NCBI RefSeq assembly: GCF_016862215.1
Contig: NZ_BOMN01000037.1
Location: 1-64,000, forward strand
Reading direction: 5' to 3'
Origin: Winogradskya humida
Lineage (GTDB): Bacteria; Actinomycetota; Actinomycetes; Mycobacteriales; Micromonosporaceae
Length of the DNA stretch: 64,000 nt
The notes under the pieces were generated by a model, which searched no databases, was not told where the DNA came from, and saw only the letters and a program-made list of their open reading frames with translations. How positions within the stretch are numbered: position 1 is the first letter of the stretch; each line of letters starts with the position of its first letter. Shown here piece by piece: positions 44,847 to 52,012 of the stretch. Both the position numbers and the translations under genes were made by a program.

Positions 44847-45920
44847 GTGGGCGTTGCTCTGGTGACTGGATCAGGTGGGCTCATCGGGTCCGAGGCTGTT
44901 CGGCATTTTGCTGGGCTTGGGCTGGATGTCGTGGGGATCGACAACGACATGCGGCAGGAGTTTTTTGGGGCTGAGGCGTCTACTGCATGGAACGTGCAGC
45001 GGTTGACTGCTGACCTCGGGTCGCAGTACTCGCACCACGGGGTCGACATCCGGGACCGGGATGCCGTGGCCAGGATCTTCGAGAAGTACGGCAAGGACAT
45101 CGCCGTTGTCATCCATGCGGCGGCGCAGCCTTCGCATGACTGGGCCGTGCGGGACCCGTTCACTGATTTTGATGTGAACGCGGGGGGCACGCTCACGATG
45201 CTGCAGAACACGCGCGAGCACTGCATCGAGGCGCCGTTCATCCACTGCTCCACCAACAAGGTGTACGGCGACACGCCGAACCGGCTTCCGCTGGTCGAGC
45301 AGGAGACGCGCTGGGAGCTCGACTCGGCGCACCCTTACTACGAGGGCATCACCGAGGACATGTCGATCGACCAGACACTGCACTCGGTGTTCGGCGCGTC
45401 CAAGGTCGCCGCCGACGTGATGGCCCAGGAGTACGGCCGCTACTTCGGGATGAAGACCGCGATCTTCCGGGGCGGCACGCTGACCGGGCCGGCGCACTCG
45501 GCCACCGAGCTGCACGGCTTCCTCGGGTACGTCATGCGCGCGAACATGGAACGCCGGACGTACCGGATCTTCGGGTACAAGGGCAAGCAGGTACGCGACG
45601 CCATCCACAGCCACGACGTGCTCAGCGCGTTCGAGGCGTTCTTCCGCAACCCCGGCTCCGCCAAGGTCTACAACCTGGGTGGCGGGCGGCACTCGAACGT
45701 GTCGAACCTCGAGGCGTTCGCGATCGCCGGCCGGATCAGCGGCACCGAGATGATCACCGAGTACGTCGAGGACAACCGGATCGGCGACCACCAGTGGTGG
45801 ATCGGCTCGATGGCGGCGTTCCAGGCCGACTACCCGCAGTGGAAGCAGGTCTACGACGTCCCGATGATCCTGCAGGAGATTCACGACGCGAACGTGGACA
45901 AGTGGGTGCCAGCGGCATGA
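44847..45920 (+). CDS. NAD-dependent epimerase/dehydratase (CDP-paratose 2-epimerase-like)
   Basis: 357 residues from the GTG at 44847 (GGAGA 7 nt upstream; a TTG at 44841 is less likely). Extended SDR: NAD motif [10 protein letters not shown] at residues 6-15, [11 protein letters not shown], substrate motif [10 protein letters not shown] typical of CDP-tyvelose epimerases, then [20 protein letters not shown]. The usual YxxxK tyrosine is phenylalanine here (FxxxK). [18 protein letters not shown] and [16 protein letters not shown] complete the nucleotide-sugar site. It should modify an NDP-sugar for surface polysaccharide, given the WecG/TagA gene 55 nt downstream. Confidence 0.82.
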   Translation: MGVALVTGSGGLIGSEAVRHFAGLGLDVVGIDNDMRQEFFGAEASTAWNVQRLTADLGSQYSHHGVDIRDRDAVARIFEKYGKDIAVVIHAAAQPSHDWAVRDPFTDFDVNAGGTLTMLQNTREHCIEAPFIHCSTNKVYGDTPNRLPLVEQETRWELDSAHPYYEGITEDMSIDQTLHSVFGASKVAADVMAQEYGRYFGMKTAIFRGGTLTGPAHSATELHGFLGYVMRANMERRTYRIFGYKGKQVRDAIHSHDVLSAFEAFFRNPGSAKVYNLGGGRHSNVSNLEAFAIAGRISGTEMITEYVEDNRIGDHQWWIGSMAAFQADYPQWKQVYDVPMILQEIHDANVDKWVPAA

Positions 45921-45975
45921 CTGACTGCACCGGAGCGCAGCGGAGGGCCAAGAAGGCATGCCCAGGAGGCACAGC

Positions 45976-46782
45976 ATGATCGACCTGGGGAAGAAGAACG
46001 TCCTCGGCGTGCTCGTCGACGCGGTCGACTACGAGGCGGCCACCGCCAAGATCATCGAGGCGGCTCGCGAGCGGAAGCACTATGCGGTGACGGCCCTCGC
46101 CGTGCACGGCGTGATGACCGGCGTGCAGGACAAGGCCCACAATGCCCGGCTCAACTCGTTCGACCTGGTGACTCCGGACGGCCAGCCCGTGCGAGGAGCC
46201 ATGAACCTGCTCGACCATGCAGGCCTCGCCGACCGGGTCTACGGACCCGAGCTGACCCTGCGGGTGCTGCGCGAGGCCGCGGCCGAGGGCCTGCCCGTCT
46301 ACCTGTACGGGTCGACGCAGCCCACCCTCGACAAGCTGGTCCCGGCGCTGGAGCAGATGTTCCCGGCGCTGAAGCTCGCGGGCGTCGAGGCGTCCAAGTT
46401 CCGCGGCAACGAGCCCGGCGAAGACGTTGAGATCGCCGACCGGATCAAGGCCTCCGGTGCCCGGATCGTGCTGGTCGGCCTCGGCTGCCCCCGGCAGGAG
46501 ATCTGGACGTACGCCATGCGCCCGCTGCTCGACATGCCGCTGCTCGCCGTCGGCGCGGCCTTCGACTACCACGCCGGTCTGCTGAAGAACCCGCCCGCGT
46601 GGATGCAGAAGTACGCCCTCGAGTGGCTGTGGCGCCTTGGTCTCGAGCCCAAGCGGCTGTGGAAGCGTTACATCCTGCTCAACCCCGCCTACGTGTCGCG
46701 GCTCGCGGCGCAGAAGGCCGGGCTGTGGAAGGCGACCCCGCCGGCGCCGACCACCGACAAGGTGCAGAAGTTCGCGGTCTGA
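45976..46782 (+). CDS. WecG/TagA/CpsF family glycosyltransferase
   Basis: 268 residues from the ATG at 45976, chosen for AGGAGG 6 nt upstream over an ATG at 45958. Family motifs: NVLGVLVDAVDYEAA, TPDGQPVRGAMNLL (acidic active-site loop), VYLYGSTQPTLDKL, ARIVLVGLGCPRQEIW and AVGAAFDYHAG, WLWRLGLEPKRLWKRYI. These GT26 enzymes add a ManNAc-type sugar to a lipid-linked acceptor at the membrane. With the epimerase upstream it suggests a small surface-glycan unit. The stop codon lies in a 9-bp tandem repeat. Confidence 0.88.
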   Translation: MIDLGKKNVLGVLVDAVDYEAATAKIIEAARERKHYAVTALAVHGVMTGVQDKAHNARLNSFDLVTPDGQPVRGAMNLLDHAGLADRVYGPELTLRVLREAAAEGLPVYLYGSTQPTLDKLVPALEQMFPALKLAGVEASKFRGNEPGEDVEIADRIKASGARIVLVGLGCPRQEIWTYAMRPLLDMPLLAVGAAFDYHAGLLKNPPAWMQKYALEWLWRLGLEPKRLWKRYILLNPAYVSRLAAQKAGLWKATPPAPTTDKVQKFAV

Positions 46783-46817
46783 GCGGTCTGAGCGGTCTGA
46801 GCGGCCTGAGCGTCTGA
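46774..46817 (+). repeat. 9-bp tandem repeat spanning the WecG-type gene stop
   Basis: GCGGTCTGA is repeated at 46774, 46783 and 46792, then GCGGCCTGA at 46801 and a partial copy. In the gene frame each unit reads Ala-Val-stop (or Ala-Ala-stop), so every copy supplies a stop codon. Confidence 0.9.
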
Positions 46818-47103
46818 GGGAGTGCCGGGACCCCATCGCGTTTGCGGAGTTGAGGGGATCCCGGCCGACCTCCCCAGGTCGAGCACGCAACGACCGGTGA
46901 ACGTTCTGCGAGCACCCGTGCCGGTCGTCTGACACCCGACACTAGGACACGCGTCACGGTCGCAACAGGGGGCATTGTCCACTTCGCCCATTGGGCTGAG
47001 GGCGTACCGTGATCATCTGGCGACGCAGAGTCAGAGCGTGACCCCTACGGGTTTCCGGTCCGGTGATTTCCCGGTTTTGCGAGTTGCGCGACAGGTGAAG
47101 TCT

Positions 47104-47778
47104 GTGGACGTGAACACCACGACGGACCTCATTCTCATCGGCGCCCTCGCCGTGGTCTGGCTCACCGCCGGGCTGCTCGCCGACGCGCTCCCGGTTGCCT
47201 GCACAGCCCGCGAGCTCCGTCGGCGCGCCCGGCTGCTCTCCACTGTGGTCGGTGTCGGTGCCGGGCTGTTCGTCGCGGTGCTCGTCATGACCGGGCTGTT
47301 CCCCGGCGACACGGCCGCGCCCGCCGCGGCTCTCTTCCCGGCGGTCCCGGCACTGTTCGTGCTGACCATGACCGCCCGGCGCCTCGGCCAGGTCCGGCGC
47401 GGTGCCGGCGCATTCGCCTCCGCGCCGCACGCACCGGCCCCGCCCGCGCTGCGTGCTGCCGCCGCACACCCGCTGGTCGCCGTTCCGTTGCAGGTGACCG
47501 GTTTGGCGGCGCTGCTGGGCGTACCCATCGCTGCTGATCTTGTGGAAGTGCCCGGTGCCGACTTCGCGGGCATCGCGATCGGCATCGTCGGGGTCGCGGC
47601 CCTTGCCCTGGTCCTGCGGCACGCGATCCGGCACAGCCGGCTCAACCTCGCGGTGCTGGCCCCGCTCGGGCGGATGCGCCACGCGCCCGTCCTGCGCACC
47701 GAGCGCTACACCCCGCTGCCCGAGGAGACGCCGACCGACCGCGCCATCGGTGCGGGCGCGGTCGATCTGGCCGCCTGA
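47104..47778 (+). CDS. Membrane protein of unknown function
   Basis: 224 residues from the GTG at 47104, chosen for AGGTGA upstream; earlier starts add a non-hydrophobic stretch. About five hydrophobic segments: LILIGALAVVWLTAGLLADAL, LLSTVVGVGAGLFVAVLVMTGLF, AALFPAVPALFVLTMTA, HPLVAVPLQVTGLAALLGVPIAA, GIAIGIVGVAALALVLRHAI. The tail is soluble and charged. I recognise no family. It is convergent with the next gene, with only 1 nt between the stop codons. Confidence 0.7.
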   Translation: MDVNTTTDLILIGALAVVWLTAGLLADALPVACTARELRRRARLLSTVVGVGAGLFVAVLVMTGLFPGDTAAPAAALFPAVPALFVLTMTARRLGQVRRGAGAFASAPHAPAPPALRAAAAHPLVAVPLQVTGLAALLGVPIAADLVEVPGADFAGIAIGIVGVAALALVLRHAIRHSRLNLAVLAPLGRMRHAPVLRTERYTPLPEETPTDRAIGAGAVDLAA

Positions 47779-47779
47779 C

Positions 47780-48259
47780 CTACTGCTTGCCGCGGTTGGA
47801 TTCCTGCACGTAGAGCAGCTCGAGGATCGACCGGGCCGCCTCGAACCAGCGGTCCAGCCAGTCAGAGGCCGGCATCGCGCCACGCCCCGGAAGCTCCATC
47901 AACAGACCCCGCAGCAACGGGTGGTCAGCCATCGACTGCGCCGAGCCGAGCTGCGGCGGCAACGGGGTGGGGGTCGCCGTCGAGTCGATCCAGCCACCCG
48001 GCGGGAAGACCGGCTCGGTCAGACCCTGCATGTCCAGCGCCGGCATCTGCCCCGTGCGGTCCTGGTCCATCGGATTACGCGTCGGCAGACCGGCCGCCGA
48101 CAGCGGGCCGTGCCCACCACGCCCCATCAGCTCCGCTTCGCCGTGCTCCCCCGACATGGACCCCTCACGCCGATTCTGCCGGTACGCGCTCACACCCCCG
48201 CTGAACCGGTCCTGCGCGCTCGGGTTCCCGCTGCTGAGGTTGTCGGAACCGATCGTCAT
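47780..48259 (-). CDS. Hypothetical soluble protein
   Basis: 159 residues from the ATG at 48259 (MTIGSDNLSSG). Mostly polar and probably flexible in the first 100 residues (SAYRQNRREGSMSGEHGEAELMGRGG in parts), then a more ordered end: MADHPLLRGLLMELPGR, ASDWLDRWFEAARSILELLYVQES. No known domain. A 360-nt leader separates it from the repeat array further right. Function unknown. Confidence 0.6.
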   Translation of the reverse strand: MTIGSDNLSSGNPSAQDRFSGGVSAYRQNRREGSMSGEHGEAELMGRGGHGPLSAAGLPTRNPMDQDRTGQMPALDMQGLTEPVFPPGGWIDSTATPTPLPPQLGSAQSMADHPLLRGLLMELPGRGAMPASDWLDRWFEAARSILELLYVQESNRGKQ

Positions 48260-48644
48260 GTGTTCGCCCTGCCTCGCTCGTTGAATTGCCCTGCCCGCAC
48301 CGTCACGAGGTGGCCCTGCCCGCACCGTCACGCGAGGGAGACAGTCAGCCGTACGGGCGACAGCGGTACGTCAGTGCAGTCCGGCCCGCACTTAAGGCGT
48401 TCAACGAGGTGACGCGCATACGGCGACGGTACAAAATCCTTAAATTACGCATAACAGCCCACGGCCCGCGAAAGCTGCGGGCGTGGGCTCATGGCCACAC
48501 TCAGCCGTCCTCCAGCCCCACCCGGGAGATCGGGTCCAGGATCGGCCCGGGCTTTCTGGGCCGGCAACAAACACCGGCTGGTTGCCAGCGGTCACTCGCC
48601 GTTTCCAAGTCGGCGATGGCCACCGGCAGGTTGCCCCTGGTCGC

Positions 48645-48678
48645 TCGCCTGACCTGGTCGCGCGTCCAGGTCAGGCGA
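48645..48678. terminator. Perfect 13-bp inverted repeat, possible terminator
   Basis: TCGCCTGACCTGG-TCGCGCGT-CCAGGTCAGGCGA, 8-nt loop. It may end the leftward DUF397 transcript after the array, or be a protein-binding dyad. No T-run. Confidence 0.5.
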
Positions 48679-48791
48679 ACATGGACCTGGTGGGCCGGTC
48701 TGCACCTCATCGAGGCCCGGACGCTTTCAGGACCCGGAATCCCTCAGAGCGCTGCACCCTTTCGAGGCCGACCGGCCGATTGTTGCTGAAC

Positions 48792-49121
48792 CGGCCGCGC
48801 GAGACCGGATGCACTACTACCGGCCGTACAGCGCCGGCGAACTGCCACCGGCACCCAAAGCCCGGCGTATGACAACCGGCCGTGCGGAGCCGGCACCGTG
48901 CCGCCGACCATACGAAGCCGACGTATGACAACCGGCCATACAGAGCCGGCACCGTACCGCCGACCGTGCGGAGCCGACGTATTACAACCGGCCGTGCGGG
49001 GCCCGGGTGTTGCAACCGGCCGTGCGGGGCCGGTGTCGTGTCGTGCCGTCGACCGTGCGGAGCCGACGTTGCGTTGCCGGCCGTGCGGGACCGGCGTACT
49101 ACTCCCCGGCCGTGGGGCCGG
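48792..49121. repeat. Twelve-unit array of 28-bp period with dyad core
   Basis: Core elements of about 18 bp, consensus CCGGCCGTGCGGAGCCGG, start at 48792, 48821, 48849, 48877, 48904, 48932, 48960, 48988, 49016, 49049, 49077 and 49106. Spacing is 27-29 bp except one of 33. Most cores can form a CCGGC/GCCGG hairpin; some are a CCGA...CCGA variant. Linkers alternate (CGTATGACAA, CACCGTACCG), giving a 56-bp higher-order unit at 48877-48987. It begins 18 nt past the DUF397 stop. Confidence 0.9.
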
Positions 49122-49138
49122 CGTTTTACCAGGCAGGG

Positions 49139-49363
49139 TTACCGATCGAACTCCCCGTCCTTGGCGCCACCCACGAACGCGTCCCACTCGTCCGCGGTGA
49201 AGATCAGCGCGGGGCCGGTCGGGTTCTTCGAGTCGCGCACCGCGATCGCCTTGTCAACAAATGCTACTTCTACGCAGTTGTCGCAATTAGGACCGCTACG
49301 GGTGCTCTTGAACCACTGTGCACGGCTCAGATTGATCCGGAAACCCTTGGTTTCGACTTCCAC
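49139..49363 (-). CDS. DUF397 domain protein
   Basis: 74 residues. The DUF397 signature is clear: AQWFKSTRSGPNCDNCVEVAF, then IAVRDSKNPTGPALIFTADEWDAFV. Small DUF397 proteins are almost always encoded next to a WhiJ-type XRE regulator and are thought to bind it, modulating development or antibiotic genes in Streptomyces. The start overlaps the upstream regulator gene by 37 nt, so translation is coupled. Its 3' side carries the 28-bp repeat array. Confidence 0.92.
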   Translation of the reverse strand: MEVETKGFRINLSRAQWFKSTRSGPNCDNCVEVAFVDKAIAVRDSKNPTGPALIFTADEWDAFVGGAKDGEFDR

Positions 49364-50214
49364 AATGGCTCCTCTGCCAGCAATGCGATCATGTTCCTGG
49401 ACTCCTCCGGGGGGAGGGCCGTCGATCGGATGGCATCGAAGATTGAGTTGTACTTGCTCAGTTCGTCGACCTTCTCCAGAAACAGCCCGCCGGTCGCGTT
49501 CTCCACGAACACCACGTCCGGGTCCTCGGCATCCGGGAAGTCGAGGATCGCGAAAGTGCCATCCATGCCGGCGTGCGCCCCTGCCGCGAAGGACAGGATC
49601 TGCAGAGTGACGTTCGGCAGCATGGCCATCTCGGCCAGACGGAAAAGTTGATCTCTCATCACGTCGTCGCCGCCGACCGGGCGACTCACCACCGCCTCAT
49701 CGAGCACCACCCAAAGATCGATCGGATCGTCCTGAATCAATAACGCTTGGCGCGCCATTCGGACTCGTACCCGTTGCTCGATTTGTTGGTCGGTGTCACT
49801 CAGTCGGGCGCCCCGAATCAAAGCATCTGCGTACATATCGGTCTGGAGGAGTCCGGGAATCACCTGCTGCTCGTACGCCCGAACGGATCGGGCGGCGGCC
49901 TCCATCCCCACATAAGCGCCGGTCAGAACCGTGCTAAACGGGTGCCACCAGCCTTTTTGCCGAGCTTCACGGGCAATTTGGACGAGCTCGTCGGACACCG
50001 CGCCGTCCACGCGGTAGATGTCCACCATGTCCTTCACATCACGTGGGGTGGCGCTGGTGTGGCCGGTCTCGATCCTGGACACCTTGGACGGCGAGCAGCC
50101 GAGGCGGTCGGCCACCACGTCGATCGTCACGCCCGCCGCTTCGCGATATTTGCGCAGCTCGGCGCCGAGTCGGCGACGACGGATGGTTGGGCTTCGGCGC
50201 GGATTCACGCTCAC
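49327..50214 (-). CDS. WhiJ-type XRE regulator (HTH + DUF5753)
   Basis: 295 residues. Helix-turn-helix at about 14-70 (LGAELRKYREAAGVTIDVVADRLGCSPSKVSRIETG in parts), then the DUF5753 domain (about 100-280: YEQQVIPGLLQTDMYADALIRGA, VVLDEAVVSRPVGG, LQILSFAAGAHAGMDGTFAILDFP). With the overlapping DUF397 gene it forms the standard actinomycete pair of the WhiJ/BldB type, regulators of differentiation. A cluster of TTGCA palindromes 120-160 nt upstream is a likely autoregulatory operator. Confidence 0.92.
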   Translation of the reverse strand: MSVNPRRSPTIRRRRLGAELRKYREAAGVTIDVVADRLGCSPSKVSRIETGHTSATPRDVKDMVDIYRVDGAVSDELVQIAREARQKGWWHPFSTVLTGAYVGMEAAARSVRAYEQQVIPGLLQTDMYADALIRGARLSDTDQQIEQRVRVRMARQALLIQDDPIDLWVVLDEAVVSRPVGGDDVMRDQLFRLAEMAMLPNVTLQILSFAAGAHAGMDGTFAILDFPDAEDPDVVFVENATGGLFLEKVDELSKYNSIFDAIRSTALPPEESRNMIALLAEEPLWKSKPRVSGSI

Positions 50215-50336
50215 CTCCGGTAGGTGGCGGAACCGGCAAGTTGCTCCGCCGTACGGCGTTTGTCGGCTCCAGTCTGGCTGTTGATCTCTTGATCCTTCAA
50301 GCGTCGACAGTGATCACTTCGTCACGGACGGCTGAC

Positions 50337-50371
50337 ATGCAACTTGCATCGATTGCAGGCGTGGTGCAATC
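50337..50371. promoter_or_regulatory. Cluster of TGCAA palindromes, candidate operator
   Basis: Two perfect dyads next to each other: ATGCAA-C-TTGCAT (50337-50349) and GATTGCA-GGCGTGG-TGCAATC (50351-50371). Both use the TTGCA/TGCAA half-site. They lie between the WhiJ-type gene and the rightward small gene. No gene is supported in 50215-50673 otherwise. Confidence 0.55.
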
Positions 50372-50673
50372 TTTCGGGTATGGCGCTCGTCACCGCACTA
50401 ACGGTGACGGTGCCCTGCCCGGCAGTCCATGAACGTCCAGATCTCGATCGCGGCCTGCCTGATCCTCAATTGTCCTACGTGGACTCCGATAAGTCGCGGG
50501 GGTTTACTCCACCGGCTACCAGCGGACCGGTCGCGTCGTTACGGCACCATTGTGATGATTGGCATCCTCACAAGGTTGCCAAGACGTACGAGCCGGGCAC
50601 ACTGGAGCATCTGTGTTCACCGTGTGGCAAATCGGTGTTTGCCCCCAAATTTGGGTTCAGGACAGGAGATGGC

Positions 50674-50973
50674 GTGCTTCCTCGGTCCGGCGATGTCATC
50701 CATGTGACGAAGGCGGCGAGTGTCCAATTCTCATCGCCCATGCTCTTCCGCGTCATCCGAGTTCATGACTGGCCGACGTACGACGGCTGGATCTGGCTGG
50801 ACGGCTACGAGCTCAACGCAGGCGGCGACGCCGTCGAGCGCCGCTCCATCTTTGTGCAGGTCGGCGGTCTGCGCCAGGTCGGCAAGGCGCCCGACCCGCG
50901 CGCCCGCAACGCCCGTCAGCCGGGATTGACCTCGGGTGCGATCCCGACCCGTGCCCTGCGCGCCAACCGCTGA
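50674..50973 (+). CDS. Small hypothetical protein
   Basis: 99 residues from the GTG at 50674 (AGGAG 5 nt upstream). The first 70 residues look like a compact beta-rich domain: LPRSGDVIHVTKAASVQFSSPMLFRVIRVHDWPTYDGWIWLDGYEL in parts, then ERRSIFVQVGGLRQV. The tail is basic and flexible. The same frame is open upstream to 50344 and includes a Cys/His stretch (LCSPCGKSVF), but that part is unsupported. Similar small proteins occur beside WhiJ/DUF397 loci in actinomycetes, as I recall; function unknown. Confidence 0.6.
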   Translation: MLPRSGDVIHVTKAASVQFSSPMLFRVIRVHDWPTYDGWIWLDGYELNAGGDAVERRSIFVQVGGLRQVGKAPDPRARNARQPGLTSGAIPTRALRANR

Positions 50974-50986
50974 GCTCACCTCTGCC

Positions 50987-51076
50987 GACCGGGTGCCCCA
51001 CGGCCCAGTGCCCCACGACCGGGTGACTCATGGCCGTGTAACTCGTAGCTGTGTAACTCAGGGCCGGGTGACGAAG
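50987..51076. repeat. 15-bp tandem repeat, six copies
   Basis: Six exact 15-base steps with units such as GACCGGGTGCCCCAC, GGCCCAGTGCCCCAC and GGCCGTGTAACTCGT. The array abuts the stop codon of the leftward PASTA gene (51077) and starts 14 nt after the rightward gene ends. Confidence 0.88.
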
Positions 51077-51904
51077 TCAGTCCTCGTCGTAGTCGACGGA
51101 CGGCGTGGTGGTAGGAGTGGACGGCGGCGTCGTGGTGGCGGTCGGCTCACTCGCGATGATCAGGTTCACGATCGTGTCACCGGGCACCTGCTGACCCTCG
51201 GCCGGGTCACTGCCGATGATCGTTCCCGGCGGGGCATCCGTGCTGGCCACGTAGCGCAGGCGGTAGTTGAGACCCTTACGGTTCAACGCGTTTCTGGCCT
51301 CGTCCAGGGACAGCCCCCGCAGCGCGGGAATGGTGATGTCGCTGGCCGTGCTCGGCGCCGCACTGGACGGGGTTGCCGAGGTCGGAGCGGCCGACGATGG
51401 CTTCGCCGTCGGCTCGGTGGTAGCGGTCGCAGCCGGTGCGCGCGTCGCCGTGGCGGTCACCACCGGGGTCCCCTGATCGGTTCCACCATTCGACTTCGCG
51501 ATCAGATAGATCCCCCAGCCGAGCAGCGCGAGCAGCACAAACGCCACGATCCCCACGAGGATCGGCGTCCACCATCTGCCGCGGGGCTCATCCTCCGGAA
51601 CGGCCGCCCAGTCCGTACGCGTGGCATCGTCGGCGGGTCTTGGCGCACGGACCCCGGCCCGGCCCGCCCAGATCTGGTCCTCGTCGTCCCAGCCGGACGC
51701 GCCCCCACTGGCCGGCGCATAAACCGACGTCGCGTCGTTGTCCGAAACCGGTCGAAAAACCGAGGTCACGTCGGCGTCTGCCGGGACAGGCGGCAGGACC
51801 CGGGTCTCATCGTCGGCCCCGCTGTCACCCGCTCCGGTACGCCCGTTCGGCTTGATCTCATCCTCGTCGCGGAACGGGAAGAACTCGCCGGTGTCATCGG
51901 ACAT
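51077..51904 (-). CDS. Single-PASTA membrane protein
   Basis: 275 residues. Cytoplasmic acidic region of about 110 residues (DDTGEFFPFRDEDEI, TSVFRPVSDNDATSVYAP), one membrane helix (WWTPILVGIVAFVLLALLGWGIYLIA, about 110-135), an Ala/Thr/Ser linker, then one PASTA domain (ITIPALRGLSLDEARNALNRKGLNYRLRYV, PPGTIIGSDPAEGQQVPGDTIVNLII) and a Thr/Pro tail. It has no kinase domain. It may bind muropeptides or compete with PknB; that is inference. The TDW/TSVF repeats in the tail could be phosphorylation or FHA targets. Confidence 0.85.
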   Translation of the reverse strand: MSDDTGEFFPFRDEDEIKPNGRTGAGDSGADDETRVLPPVPADADVTSVFRPVSDNDATSVYAPASGGASGWDDEDQIWAGRAGVRAPRPADDATRTDWAAVPEDEPRGRWWTPILVGIVAFVLLALLGWGIYLIAKSNGGTDQGTPVVTATATRAPAATATTEPTAKPSSAAPTSATPSSAAPSTASDITIPALRGLSLDEARNALNRKGLNYRLRYVASTDAPPGTIIGSDPAEGQQVPGDTIVNLIIASEPTATTTPPSTPTTTPSVDYDED

Positions 51905-52012
51905 CGCCGTACCTTCCTCCCTGGTCCGCCCTCTAAGAAATCAACTTAACCAATCTTGAAGCATTCGCTCATCGATTCGCAGGCATCGTCAACGACCGCT
52001 ACAGTGCCCGGC

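Larger units (their letters stand above)
48260..49138. other. Long gene-free region with hairpin and repeat array
   Basis: About 880 bases between the leftward gene starting at 48259 and the DUF397 stop at 49139. The part near 48420-48460 is the most AT-rich in the neighbourhood (AAATCCTTAAATTACGCATA) and may hold the promoter of the leftward gene. A perfect inverted repeat (48645-48678) and a 12-unit array (48792-49121) fill much of the rest. No coding frame is convincing. Confidence 0.6.

Noticed and set aside
44847..46782. Start of a natural-product gene cluster
   Set aside because: Only an epimerase and a WecG-type transferase are present, followed by unrelated genes; no biosynthetic core enzyme.
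48792..49121. CRISPR array
   Set aside because: Cores vary, linkers are only 9-11 bp and are themselves repeated, and no cas gene is present.
50344..50673. N-terminal extension of the small gene at 50674, with a Cys/His patch
   Set aside because: It would run through the TGCAA palindrome cluster, lacks a ribosome site, and reads as non-homologous sequence; the GTG at 50674 has AGGAG.
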